From IMG/VR virus record IMGVR_UViG_3300044695_004673, positions 1 to 23,916 of that record: DNA of 23,916 nt. The stretch is one strand, 5' to 3'. The stretch comes from a virus. Below the pieces are notes generated by a model. It made no database searches, was not told the origin of the DNA, and saw only the letters and a list, made by a program, of their open reading frames with translations. This document shows, in pieces, positions 6,824 through 17,300 of this stretch (the first letter of the stretch is position 1; each line of letters opens with the position of its first letter). The translations under genes were made by a program, and so were the position numbers.

Positions 6824-9744
6824 TATCCACAAGAAATATTTGCGTTTATCCCTATATTAAGAGTAAGTGTTTTGTTTTTAAATAATTCCATACAACCTGA
6901 GTTTGATATTATAATTCTTTCTGAATTAACATTATAGTTTAATCCATATTGGTAAATAGTTGACAGGTAAGTATCCAATCCGTCAATCCATTGTTGTTCT
7001 GTTGGTACACCTGTTATTCCATACCCTGTAAAGAATGGTTGTTGTACTAATATTGTATCATCTAATCTTAAATCAATATACCAAACTGATGTTATTGAAT
7101 TAAGGTCACAGTTTTGTAATTGATATCCTTGTGTTGCCACAACACCATTTAATGCTGTGTATAACGCATCTGAGAAAGAGTCAATTGTTGAGCTTGTTCC
7201 ACTCCAAGGAATTGTTGACCCTGATATTGTTTCATCAATACAATCGTAAGCATATAGAACACCGTTTGCTGTACAAGGTACACATGGTACCGCGATGAAC
7301 TGACAACCTCTTTGTTTTCTATAAACATATTTTTGTCTGTGGAAGGCTGAGTTTTCGTATTTAATTCCACCATTCCAAATGGTTGATGATGGAATTACTT
7401 GTTCCACCAATTTTGTCCAATAACTACCAAGTCCAATTGAATAGTCAATCATTTTTTGGTAAGTGTATTTTGATGTATCAACACCCGCTAGTTCTAATGA
7501 CTGTAAATAATTCCAATACACTAATTGAAGTGTTGGGTATCCTGAAGATTTTCCATCGTTTGTAAACCATCTGTTTCTAACATTAATCATGTTATGGTAG
7601 AATGATTGTGCGAACTCGGCAAATGTTTTTGTTTGTGGCTGTGGATTTATAACCGTCCAATCAATATTACCAGGTGATGGATATGGTGTTGTTAATCCTG
7701 TATATGGAATTGGGTAATCATATTCATTTGATTGTGACCAAACATCATAAGTAATACCTTGTCCAACATTTAAAAATAAATCAACATTTTTAACGTTTAA
7801 CACTAAACTATTATCAAGTTCCCCTTGTATTCCACCAGCTAAAGATTTTTGATTATCTTTGTTAGCGGTGATATTAAATCCTAAACTACCCATATTTGGG
7901 AAGTTTCTGTATCTTTGTAAAAATTGTTGTCCAAATGACGGTGCTAATTGTGTCACTTGTGTATTTGGACTTGTTCCTGTAAATGTTAAAGTTGAAACTT
8001 GAACTACGTTTTCACTAACGTGAAATGAATTTTGTTCGTACCAACCTTGTCCTTGTTGAAAAAAGAAATTTGTTGTTTGGTCAGGTGTCTTAGGGTATCC
8101 GTCAATGTTAATAGGATAGTCGGTAATTGAAAAATCAGATACCGATGACGCTAAGTTTGTTGTAAATGCACTAAATGTCTGTCCTTTAATTTTATATTCT
8201 GAACCAGGTAAATAACCAGGTAATTGTTGTAAATATGTTCCACCCGAAATTTGAACATATTGTGTTATGAAATCCGCATATTTTAATTTCCTATCTGCGG
8301 TGTATATTGTTTCATTGAATTCAACTAAGGCATCAGGTGCTCCAACCGTTCTCATTAAAAATTCAACAGATTTTCTTGTTCCTTTTGAACGGAATAAATT
8401 TGATGCGTTTAATATTAATCTTCTATAATATTCAAAGTTTAATTCTGATGGTGTTTGGTCTCTTGTCCAACCTTCATAAATTGATTTGTTTTTAACACCA
8501 TAAATTGCTGTTAAAAAATCCTCATTAGTTATTGGTGAAATACCAGTGTCCCAACCCAAAGTTTTGGCCAAATAAACCAACAATGCCGATGGTATATCAT
8601 TTTCAGGAACATAACCCACTGATGTCATTGTTGCCAATGAATCAATAAAAACTTTTGTTTCATCAAAACTTCTACCGTATATTTGTAATACTTTATCTAC
8701 CTTTTGGTCTTTTGTATCAAATTCGTGAAAAGCGTCTGTGGTTAAAAATCTACTAATTAAATTTGTTTTAAAAGTATCAAGTTGTTCACCATATGAACTT
8801 AATGTTTCTAAGTAAGCTTCATAGGAGGTTGTTAGAATATCTAAATTCCAAACACCCAATAACGGCCAAGTCAAAAATACATATGATGTATAAAAAGTTC
8901 CATCATCAGTTTGTTTTGGAAGTTTAAACTGAGCGGTATATTTCGGAACAATAAATCTATTTAATAAGAATTTTTCAACAGCATCAAAATCATTTTCAAA
9001 AACCATTTCGGTTTTCATTTTGTTTGGTCTCATTACTAAAGTTTTTGTTGTGGTAGTAACACTTGAAAAAGGATTACCACTAACAATAACTGATATTGTA
9101 CCAGCACTTATTGATGTTGATGGTGTGAATAAAAGGAATTGGTATTCAGTTGAGCCAGTTCCAATAAATAAAGAATAATCTTTATAGTAACTTGTCATAT
9201 CTCTTAACGGACTAACAGGTGTTGGTCTAAGAGCTATATTTCTTGCTGCGTTTTGTGAAAAATCAATATCAAAAATATTTTTAATCCTTGATACATCAAC
9301 ATCAAAACTTGTCGTATTTTCGTTTTGATTATAAACAATATTTGTTGCTGTATTTGCGGTACTGTAATCAAAATAAACTTCATCAACTTCAATCGCCGCT
9401 GGAAAGAAATTAATAATTTGTGTTACCGATGCTGAAAATCTTTTGGTTAGTGAACCGTATAATGTAAAATTGGTTACCTCGGTTAAATCATATGATGGAT
9501 AAACTTTTAGGTCAACCGATAATGCTTTTTTCGCTTCTTCTACATCAACATTTAAATCACTTAAAGTAATTGGGTTTGAAAAAACTCCTGATTGATAATC
9601 TTTATCAATTTTTTCAACAACCCCGTAATTCCAAACAAAATTGGTATTTGTTAATCCACCACCTTGCGTAGTCTGAAATCCAACTAAATCTTCGTTGGGA
9701 CTAATAAAACCTGCGCCAGTATTTGGAACTACTATTTTAGCCAT
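6823..9744 (-). CDS. Baseplate wedge-type protein with gpI-like segment (973 aa)
   Basis: Residues ~435-475 contain YYRRLILNASNLFRSKGTRKS. The RSKGT signature followed by a hydrophobic helix is what I know from P2 gpI-type tail proteins and the gp7/Afp12-like wedge components of contractile systems. Its position after gp25-like and gp6-like genes supports that role. Residues ~1-300 are beta-rich. About 814-835 is a Cys cluster (GCQF, PCVPC, YDC). Residues ~840-973 form a domain shared with the next protein (see findings). It begins with TAATG overlapping the upstream stop and ends in TAATG with the SprB-repeat gene. The length is close to T4 gp7 (about 1000 aa), but I see no whole-length similarity by eye. 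Wedge assignment is moderately sure; the exact T4 equivalent is not. Confidence 0.85.
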   Translation of the reverse strand: MAKIVVPNTGAGFISPNEDLVGFQTTQGGGLTNTNFVWNYGVVEKIDKDYQSGVFSNPITLSDLNVDVEEAKKALSVDLKVYPSYDLTEVTNFTLYGSLTKRFSASVTQIINFFPAAIEVDEVYFDYSTANTATNIVYNQNENTTSFDVDVSRIKNIFDIDFSQNAARNIALRPTPVSPLRDMTSYYKDYSLFIGTGSTEYQFLLFTPSTSISAGTISVIVSGNPFSSVTTTTKTLVMRPNKMKTEMVFENDFDAVEKFLLNRFIVPKYTAQFKLPKQTDDGTFYTSYVFLTWPLLGVWNLDILTTSYEAYLETLSSYGEQLDTFKTNLISRFLTTDAFHEFDTKDQKVDKVLQIYGRSFDETKVFIDSLATMTSVGYVPENDIPSALLVYLAKTLGWDTGISPITNEDFLTAIYGVKNKSIYEGWTRDQTPSELNFEYYRRLILNASNLFRSKGTRKSVEFLMRTVGAPDALVEFNETIYTADRKLKYADFITQYVQISGGTYLQQLPGYLPGSEYKIKGQTFSAFTTNLASSVSDFSITDYPINIDGYPKTPDQTTNFFFQQGQGWYEQNSFHVSENVVQVSTLTFTGTSPNTQVTQLAPSFGQQFLQRYRNFPNMGSLGFNITANKDNQKSLAGGIQGELDNSLVLNVKNVDLFLNVGQGITYDVWSQSNEYDYPIPYTGLTTPYPSPGNIDWTVINPQPQTKTFAEFAQSFYHNMINVRNRWFTNDGKSSGYPTLQLVYWNYLQSLELAGVDTSKYTYQKMIDYSIGLGSYWTKLVEQVIPSSTIWNGGIKYENSAFHRQKYVYRKQRGCQFIAVPCVPCTANGVLYAYDCIDETISGSTIPWSGTSSTIDSFSDALYTALNGVVATQGYQLQNCDLNSITSVWYIDLRLDDTILVQQPFFTGYGITGVPTEQQWIDGLDTYLSTIYQYGLNYNVNSERIIISNSGCMELFKNKTLTLNIGINANISCG

Positions 9745-10655
9745 TATGGTATGATGTTGTCAAAACTAACACTAAAGTCAATGTTATTGTTTCTATCTTG
9801 ACGAACCTCATATAACAAGTCGTTAAAGTCACTTCTAATTTCAAACAAGTTGTATTGTTTGTAAATTCTATTATCTGAGTCGTAGATAGTGTATAATCCA
9901 GTATCAATTGCTTTGGTCTGATTACCATAAAGAGCGATAGCAACACTGTTTAAGTCGTATTCCGCCATTTCAATTTCAACTGTAAATGGGTTAAAAAATG
10001 TATTTGTTAAAATAACTTGTTGTCCTGGCTGTCCAATGTAAGGAACTGCGTTTGGATTGTTTGACGGAGCACTTGAAGGTGATACCGTTGCAAATACTAA
10101 GTTTCTTGCACTTGGTGAATCAATGTATCTATATCTAACAGAGTTTGTGTTACCCGCCGCAGGGTTACTAACGACAGTATCAACAAAAAATGATGAAGTT
10201 ATAATTCTATAAAAATTTGGTATCTTTGTACCATCTGTGTTTAAGTACTCAACACGATAACCAACCAATCCTTGAGAAACAAATCTATTTCTAAATGCTG
10301 AAGGTACGTTGTTTGTATCAACAATAATACCTTTAACACTTGGTAATGCTGATAAAACACCGCAATCAGTTAATGTTGTTCTGATTTGTGCCGGTCTAAT
10401 CATTAAAGTGTAGATACCAATTTTGTTAAATTCAGTTGCTGGTAGTTTTAAATTATAAAGACCCCCCAATATTTCATTTGTATTACCACCTGTACTTGCG
10501 TTATTAAAATACGGTGTTAATATCTGAGATGAGTTAAGTTTTTTAATTATTGGTGTTGACGTAAAATCTCTTGACGGTGTATACACCATGATGATTTCTA
10601 CATCTTCAGGTGCCATGTCGGCTGGGCGAGTTATACCATATGTTCCTAGTGCCAT
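9744..10655 (-). CDS. Hypothetical virion protein (303 aa)
   Basis: I do not recognise the family. The protein is beta-rich with few Cys and no membrane segment or catalytic motif. It starts MALGTYGITRPADMAPEDVEII. It is separated from the preceding stop by a single base (TAAAATG) and overlaps the next gene by one base (TAATG), so it is firmly embedded in the baseplate operon. Near the middle it has a run of Pro/Ser/Asn (SSAPSNNPNAVPYIGQPGQQ), probably a loop between two beta domains. A structural role in the baseplate or a tail-attached fibre connector follows from context only. Confidence 0.85.
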   Translation of the reverse strand: MALGTYGITRPADMAPEDVEIIMVYTPSRDFTSTPIIKKLNSSQILTPYFNNASTGGNTNEILGGLYNLKLPATEFNKIGIYTLMIRPAQIRTTLTDCGVLSALPSVKGIIVDTNNVPSAFRNRFVSQGLVGYRVEYLNTDGTKIPNFYRIITSSFFVDTVVSNPAAGNTNSVRYRYIDSPSARNLVFATVSPSSAPSNNPNAVPYIGQPGQQVILTNTFFNPFTVEIEMAEYDLNSVAIALYGNQTKAIDTGLYTIYDSDNRIYKQYNLFEIRSDFNDLLYEVRQDRNNNIDFSVSFDNIIP

Positions 10656-10656
10656 T

Positions 10657-11760
10657 TTATTGTTCTGTTAGTTTAAAATATCCATATCCGTATTTTATAA
10701 GGTCACCAAGATTGTCAACTTCACCTAATCTAAGTAAACTTTCCGTTCCTGATAATTTGCCTCTGTTAATAAATACATTTGATTGTATTTCTGTCGCGTT
10801 TACCATACCAATTAATATTTCTTCTTTAACAATTGGTACTGGTGTTATATTGTTTTCGGTCAATCCTGATGAGTTCGCAATGAATAATGTATACCCTTGT
10901 GGGAAGTCATAGTATAATGTATTCAAATATGTATAACCCGTATAATCAGGTCCTAAATTTTTAACGTAACCAAGAATTTCACCTTTTTGAAAAACGGGTA
11001 CACCTTCAACATAGGGATTAGGACCGTATTGTTTTAATTGTGTTAACTTTGAACTTGTAAATCCTGATACCAAAAATGGTATTGTTGTGTAATTTGAAGA
11101 TATTTGAGCTTGAATATTATTTTCACTGTCACCTGTGAATATCCATTTATACGAAACGGGAGTTCCTGACCAATATCCATCACGAGGAACAAAATAATAT
11201 TCTCCCTCAGGATTATCAAAACTTATTTCAGTATATGGCATTGTTACATTTTTTGTAGTAACGGTTGTACCCCAAGCTGCGGTTCCACTTAATCTAACTT
11301 CATATGTTTTTGGTGTACCACTTGTAAGTGGTGGATAATCATGTGATGTGTAATCAGGATATTTTTTTATAATTGTTTCTGTTGGTTGGTTATCACCCCA
11401 ATCAACTTCGTAAACAATATCTTGAGCCAATACTTCTGATGTATTATAAAGATATAAAGTATATGCTGAGTTTCCCGTTACACCACTATAAATAAAATTG
11501 TTATTAATATCTTTTTGATATATCGCACCATCAAAACCTGAGTAATATCCAATGTCTTTGTATGTTTGTTTGAACATAATAGGAATTGTTAAACCTGTTA
11601 ACATTGATGTACCATTGGTTCCACCCGATAATAAATAAGTTAATCCCGTCCAAGCAGGTTCACCTCTACCACCTCCGTCAGGATATGGAACATAAACATC
11701 AACTTTGGCCGATTCTAAAAATTCTTGTGATACTACTATATTATATTGTTCTGTGCTCAT
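10657..11760 (-). CDS. Virion protein with PKD-like domain (367 aa)
   Basis: Residues ~117-172 carry a PKD-type pattern: YEVDWGD, then about 20 residues later SHDYPPLTSGTPKTYEVRLSG. This is the W-G-D...H-x-Y...G-x-Y-x-V-x-L order of PKD (Ig-like) domains in surface proteins. The first ~100 residues are Gly/Tyr-rich. Residues ~185-330 look like further beta domains. No signal peptide or enzyme motif is seen. The ATG overlaps the upstream stop by four bases (ATGA). It is probably a structural or carbohydrate/host-contact component of the baseplate. The PKD call rests on the motif alone. Confidence 0.85.
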   Translation of the reverse strand: MSTEQYNIVVSQEFLESAKVDVYVPYPDGGGRGEPAWTGLTYLLSGGTNGTSMLTGLTIPIMFKQTYKDIGYYSGFDGAIYQKDINNNFIYSGVTGNSAYTLYLYNTSEVLAQDIVYEVDWGDNQPTETIIKKYPDYTSHDYPPLTSGTPKTYEVRLSGTAAWGTTVTTKNVTMPYTEISFDNPEGEYYFVPRDGYWSGTPVSYKWIFTGDSENNIQAQISSNYTTIPFLVSGFTSSKLTQLKQYGPNPYVEGVPVFQKGEILGYVKNLGPDYTGYTYLNTLYYDFPQGYTLFIANSSGLTENNITPVPIVKEEILIGMVNATEIQSNVFINRGKLSGTESLLRLGEVDNLGDLIKYGYGYFKLTEQ

Positions 11761-12623
11761 GGATTAACATATTCGTACCATTTAATAGGATTATAATCAG
11801 TACCTACTTTAATTAATTGGGGTGGTTTTAAAGAATTTGGTTCATTATTAAAAAATACCTCATAGGTATAATCATCGTAATTCAAGTTAAGTGTATAGTA
11901 AAAATAGAATTCTTGTGAAAAGTTAAACTTATTATTAATTGTACCTTGTGGTGAATTCATCATCCTTTTAAATCCACCAATGCTTGCATCATAAAATTTT
12001 GCAGACATATATAAGGTGCTAATTTCAGGATTAAAAAATTCAGGTGATTTTAACCAATAAACAAAATACCCTTCCTTGTCACCAGTAAAGTTTAATTGAT
12101 ATTCAGGTTTTCTAATTTGAACGGTGTTTTGTCCAATTACCGCAGAGGTTGTTAAACCTTGTTGTGTTGGAATTATAATTGTTAATAAATTTTGTTGTGA
12201 TGTACTTTTTTTAGAATCATAAAAATCTAATTTAAAATATGATTTTGAAAAAACATCATCATTATAATAAATTTGTCTACTTGTAAATCCGTTTGCTCTA
12301 TAATCGGTAACCCATGCCGTATTTGTTGTTGTTGCCGTTATTGATGAATCTGTTGTTGCAGAATAAAAATAAAAATCATAATGGGTACTAGTTTTTGGGT
12401 CAACATTAATAATCTGAGGAGCCCAACGTGCATGTGAATATCTTATGGTTTCAAAATTATCAATTGGGTTGACAGCTTTTTGAATAATTTCATTTTCAAA
12501 AACATCAATACTTTCATTCACACCATTTAAATCCCATGTTGTTAAGATGGGTGTCTGTAACGCCAAATCAATATCTGTATTTGCGTTTTGAAGAGGGTTA
12601 TATCTTAGTCTAAAATTATTCAC
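11757..12623 (-). CDS. Hypothetical virion protein (288 aa, GTG start)
   Basis: I do not recognise the family. The only reasonable start is GTG at 12623, which overlaps the end of the 591-aa gene by eight bases; no ATG follows for a long way in frame. The protein is rich in Tyr, Phe and Asn, reads as beta-sandwich material (FYFYYTLNLNYDDYTYEVFF near the end), and has neither Cys clusters nor membrane segments. It overlaps the PKD-like gene by four bases. Context makes it a baseplate or tail-associated component. Confidence 0.83.
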   Translation of the reverse strand: MNNFRLRYNPLQNANTDIDLALQTPILTTWDLNGVNESIDVFENEIIQKAVNPIDNFETIRYSHARWAPQIINVDPKTSTHYDFYFYSATTDSSITATTTNTAWVTDYRANGFTSRQIYYNDDVFSKSYFKLDFYDSKKSTSQQNLLTIIIPTQQGLTTSAVIGQNTVQIRKPEYQLNFTGDKEGYFVYWLKSPEFFNPEISTLYMSAKFYDASIGGFKRMMNSPQGTINNKFNFSQEFYFYYTLNLNYDDYTYEVFFNNEPNSLKPPQLIKVGTDYNPIKWYEYVNP

Positions 12624-14391
12624 AATCGTCTTTGATTGGTTGAGCGGTTACCTCAACTGATTGGTTTATGTTACTAAATGGTGTTGATTGTAAGAACAAT
12701 ATTTGTGAAAACGGATAATGAGCATCATTTAAAAACGGATAATCAACACCGTTTCCATTTTCAAAAACACCATACTCCAAAATTGTTCTATATATCCAAG
12801 TATTAAGGTTTTGTGAGAAATACGCCCATGAGGGTTTTGTATTCACATTTTGACCCACAGCAGTGCTAACAGAATCTGCAAAGTCTCTTAACTTAACAGC
12901 ATTGTGTGGTGTATAAAAATAACCAGGTGGGTTATTACTTGGTGGAACTAATATTTGAGTTTGATATAATATGTCATTAAAGGTTATCTTATGCTTACAA
13001 TTTGATATAACATATTCCATCTGTTCAATATCATTATATTCACAAAAATCTCCTGATAAAACATCATCAATTTTTAATGATTCATTATAATAAAATGTAT
13101 ATGGTTCACCGTTTGATACTTTATTATATGAACTAACAGGTATTTCAACCAAGTTTTTACTGTTGTTTGTTTCCCACCAATCATCCAAACTATCCGAATG
13201 GAAATTAAATGACCAACCTTTTTGTAGGGCATATTTATCATTAGTGGTTGGGTTTGGTTTGTTAAACCATCCGTAATATCCCTTATTAACAATTGTTACA
13301 AATACATCTGTAATTGGTTTCATATTGTTATCAACCATTGTATTGATATTCAAATCTTTTTTAAATGTAAAACTATATGATTGTGAGTTTTCTTTTATTG
13401 AGACTCTTTGTTGTAAGTTTGGCGTAAGTGCGGAATATTCAATTTTTTGTTGATTTGAAAATGGTGCATGTTCAAATCCCATTTTAGAAACATCCGACTC
13501 ATTTTCATTGGTTAAGATTTTATGTAATCTAATATAATATCTTGATTTACTTTCACCTGAATTTGAAATGTCTCCGACTCTTTTAAATGTACCTGAAACT
13601 CCATTTACAAATGTGGTTCCTGTATAACCAGGATTGATGAATGAAAAACTTGTATTTTTATTATCGTATCCTTGTTCACCCAACACATCAACCCTAAATA
13701 AACGATTACCATTGTAGTTGATTGATAATTCAACATATTGATATGTTTTTAAATTGTGATTACCAGCACATCTAAAAGTAATATAGTTAACACCTTTCTG
13801 AACGGTATTGATAATTGTAAAAGGTATCCCTTCTTCCGCTATAAATGTTAATGGTGTACCATTAATTTGTTTATCAACATATGACATTTGTTGTTTGGTA
13901 TCAGATGAAAATGGATAACTTAAATAAACCCCCCAATTATATGTTGATGCGCTTTGTGGTTGTAAAACATTATGAGGATTTTCAACATCGTTTCTGATAA
14001 AATTAAATTCATTATACTGTGGAAGTCCTCCCCACTTTAAACCAAATGTGTCTTTAACTCTTTCAAAATTGTTAAATAAAATTTGATTGCTTTGGACAAC
14101 AGATAATGGATTTGTTAGATATAAGAAATTTTTATATCCGTCATAATTTGTTATTCCTGAAATACTATTTGAAAATACGTTTGTTATTTTTCCACCGATT
14201 CTAAATGTTGTTGATGCTTGTCTTTCAACTTCAGTTTGTTCCGCAGCATTAATATTTCTACTTCTATCGGATTCTATTAATTGTTTTCGGTCACCAACAA
14301 ATTCAACAGGTAAAGATATTAACCTTTCGGAGGCACCTTTGTATCTAAGGTTACCTTTAATAATTGTTATATCGTTTTGAATGTTACCCAT
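12616..14391 (-). CDS. Hypothetical virion protein (591 aa)
   Basis: I do not recognise the family. It starts MGNIQNDITIIKGNLRYKGA; a charged stretch around residues 33-58 (DRKQLIESDRSRN...) is followed by Tyr/Asn-rich beta material. No signal peptide, membrane segment or catalytic motif is visible. Cys occurs only singly. Its ATG shares one base with the stop of the 1776-aa gene (TAATG), and its stop lies within the overlap with the GTG-started gene. Stoichiometric co-translation with the 1776-aa protein is plausible, so the two may act in one complex. Confidence 0.85.
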   Translation of the reverse strand: MGNIQNDITIIKGNLRYKGASERLISLPVEFVGDRKQLIESDRSRNINAAEQTEVERQASTTFRIGGKITNVFSNSISGITNYDGYKNFLYLTNPLSVVQSNQILFNNFERVKDTFGLKWGGLPQYNEFNFIRNDVENPHNVLQPQSASTYNWGVYLSYPFSSDTKQQMSYVDKQINGTPLTFIAEEGIPFTIINTVQKGVNYITFRCAGNHNLKTYQYVELSINYNGNRLFRVDVLGEQGYDNKNTSFSFINPGYTGTTFVNGVSGTFKRVGDISNSGESKSRYYIRLHKILTNENESDVSKMGFEHAPFSNQQKIEYSALTPNLQQRVSIKENSQSYSFTFKKDLNINTMVDNNMKPITDVFVTIVNKGYYGWFNKPNPTTNDKYALQKGWSFNFHSDSLDDWWETNNSKNLVEIPVSSYNKVSNGEPYTFYYNESLKIDDVLSGDFCEYNDIEQMEYVISNCKHKITFNDILYQTQILVPPSNNPPGYFYTPHNAVKLRDFADSVSTAVGQNVNTKPSWAYFSQNLNTWIYRTILEYGVFENGNGVDYPFLNDAHYPFSQILFLQSTPFSNINQSVEVTAQPIKDDCE

Positions 14392-17300
14392 TATATATTA
14401 ATTAGATTTTTAGTTACAAATATGTCAAAAGCGGTCTTACCTTTTTTCAATCCAAAATAGAAATGATAAGGTGCCCCAACAACAATTCTATTGTCAGGTA
14501 GTTTATAAAATCCGTCATATGTAAATCCTGTTACATTTCCATTAGAGTCTTTTGATTCTAATGAACTATAGATATAACCAGGTCTCTGTCCTGTTGGATG
14601 TTTAACAAAACTTGGGAAATAAGTACTGTCGTTTAATCTATCAATTCCTTGATATGGTGTTGTGTAGATGATACCTGATGTTATCCAGTTGTTTTCTTCG
14701 CCACCAAACATGCTTGGACTAGTACCGTTTTGTTTAATTTCCCATCTGTACATTGGAACTACTTGGGTTTTATGTCCAAAAGTATTATACCCAAATTTTG
14801 TTGATGTGTCTATAAATATTTCACGACCTGGCGAAATATAATCTCTTGTAACAGTATCTGAACTAAAGAATACACCTACAACAGGTTTTGGTGTCGCCCC
14901 GTAAAATAAATTAGCTTCACTATAAGATTCAGGTGAAAATGGTATAACACCAATTTCATTATTAATACTGTTTAATTGTGCAAAATCACCATCAATTTTT
15001 TGAGCGGGCCTACTAAATAATTCACTAATTGATGAATCACCTAAACTTAATAACCTATCTAAAAAGTCAGCATTTGTTAATCTACTAATTATAAAATATT
15101 GCATTAAATCACTTACACCCTGAAATGATGTTGCCTTTAATCTATCGGCAACATACCCTTGAAATTCAGGTTGGGCACAAATATTTTTAATAATATTATC
15201 TTTTGGTCCCAAATCAACAACTGTTGTTGGATTACCTAAGAATTGAACGTTACCAAAATTATCAGCAACTTGAGTATTTTGCATTCCAACAAAAGTACCA
15301 GTATTCCCATTGAATGGACTTGAGCGATAAAAGAATGAATTGTTTTCTTCTTTGAAAACAATTTTTTGTCTACAGTAAAGATACGTTGGGTTAGTGGTTT
15401 GAATACCAGGATATATTTTATCGTTTTGAAAACCTGGCATATATAAAACACCATTAATCCAATTGTTTGTAAATGTCATACCAAACACATTTCTACAAAT
15501 TGCAAACCCCATTAAGAATCTTGATTTCCACTCTGCAAATGATTTTAAATCGGCACTGATTGCCAAATCTTTGGCAACTAAAGTATAACAACCATTTGTA
15601 ATAATTGGGTATTCAGTATCTCCATCTGTGTAATAAACTGAATCTGTTTTTGGTTTAACTTTCATACCTGCACCAGCGTTTTGTGTATATGCACCTAATG
15701 GTACAATGGTAGGACAACTAAAGCTACTCATAACCGATGTGGTACCTGTACCATACGCTTGTTCAAAATCAACAGCGTTATTTGTACTATAGTCTGAATT
15801 AGATGTTACATTACCAGCAATTTCGGTTGACGCTCCACTATCTGATATTGCAAATACCGAAAATGCTTTATTCTGTGCAAAAACAAATCTATTATCAAAT
15901 GAGCTTGAACGTGGTAGTCTGTCCGACCTCATAATAATTTTAGAACTTGTTGACATATCAAGAGTAATACCTGTTGAATAGACATTGGTGTTATATGTAA
16001 TTCTTCCAGCTCCACACCCTATACCCCCACTTACATCTCCAGGTACTTCTAAACCACCTATACATATTCTAGCCATTAATCCACCCCCCTCAACATATTC
16101 GTTAGTATAATACCCATTAGGTCCTGATACGTAAGTGTTTAGTCCTGCAAAATCACCTGATTGTACATTAGTTCCTGCCGCGTAATATCCCATCGGTCCT
16201 GGTATTTGGAATCCTATTGAATTTGTTGTTGACGTAACCCCAATTGTTGTATTAGTTGAATCATGTCCATTATCAAAACTTGAATATAGTGAGTGGTTGT
16301 GTGTTGTATAAGCGCTGTATTTAAACGCCCCACTACCTGTTGATGGTGTAAACACATATGATTGATTGAATAATGTAACATTATTATTAACTAATGAATC
16401 ATGTCTAAGAAGATTTAAATTTTCCGCTATCGGTATGTTTAACTTATAATCCGACTCAACAACCATAGAACCATCAACAAGTCCAAATGGTTTTGAAATA
16501 TCTATTTTTGTTTTTTGTCTTGTCGTATAAGGGTCAACACCTTTCATTAAGATTACAACCCCTAAGTTTTTATAATTTTCTATTAATTGTAGTGGTGTTA
16601 ATATTGGTGGGTTTCCGTAATCACTTTTTGGATTTTCATTATTTTCATCTTTAACATTATGAAAATAAACCTGCATCTGACCATTAATAATTCTATTATA
16701 AAAACTACTTTCATATAATGTTGCATCCTGTGCCTGTGTTTTTGAATTAACAATATTTTGTATTGCGCCTACTGTCGTTGCGGTAACTACTTGGTGATAT
16801 TCAATATCAGATGGGAATGTGTAACTACCAACACCATCATTATATAATGTTTGAGCAATATTAAATGGTTTTTTAATAGTACCACTACCGTCTGGATTTG
16901 CGTAACTAATATTTAAAGAAGTTGTACCTGATGGTATTGTTGTTCCTGTTACTGAGTAATTATTTAACCCGTTTTGTACTGTTGAGGCACTTAAAGTATT
17001 AACATCATAAGTTTGAGATAAATTAACAAAAGTTATTAAATTTCCGGTTTGAAATGTTGTTAAAGCGTTTGGGTCAACTAAAAAAACCATTGGTTGGTCT
17101 TCATAAAACTGTGCGTTTGTGAAAGAAGTTTTACCACCATTGTCTATGTAGTTTGGATAAACTTTTATTCTATTAGAACCACCGCCAGCTTTACGTAAAT
17201 TGTTAAAATAATGTCCTTTTGTATTGTATAAATTAATTCTTTCAGGAATTGGTAAATTGTTTCTACTCCAAAAATATTCACCTAACGTGTTATTATAAGA

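Noticed and set aside
6824-6832. TTG start giving three extra residues (MWI) on the SprB-repeat protein
   Set aside because: The ATG at 6823 makes the TAATG overlap used at three other junctions and is the stronger start codon.
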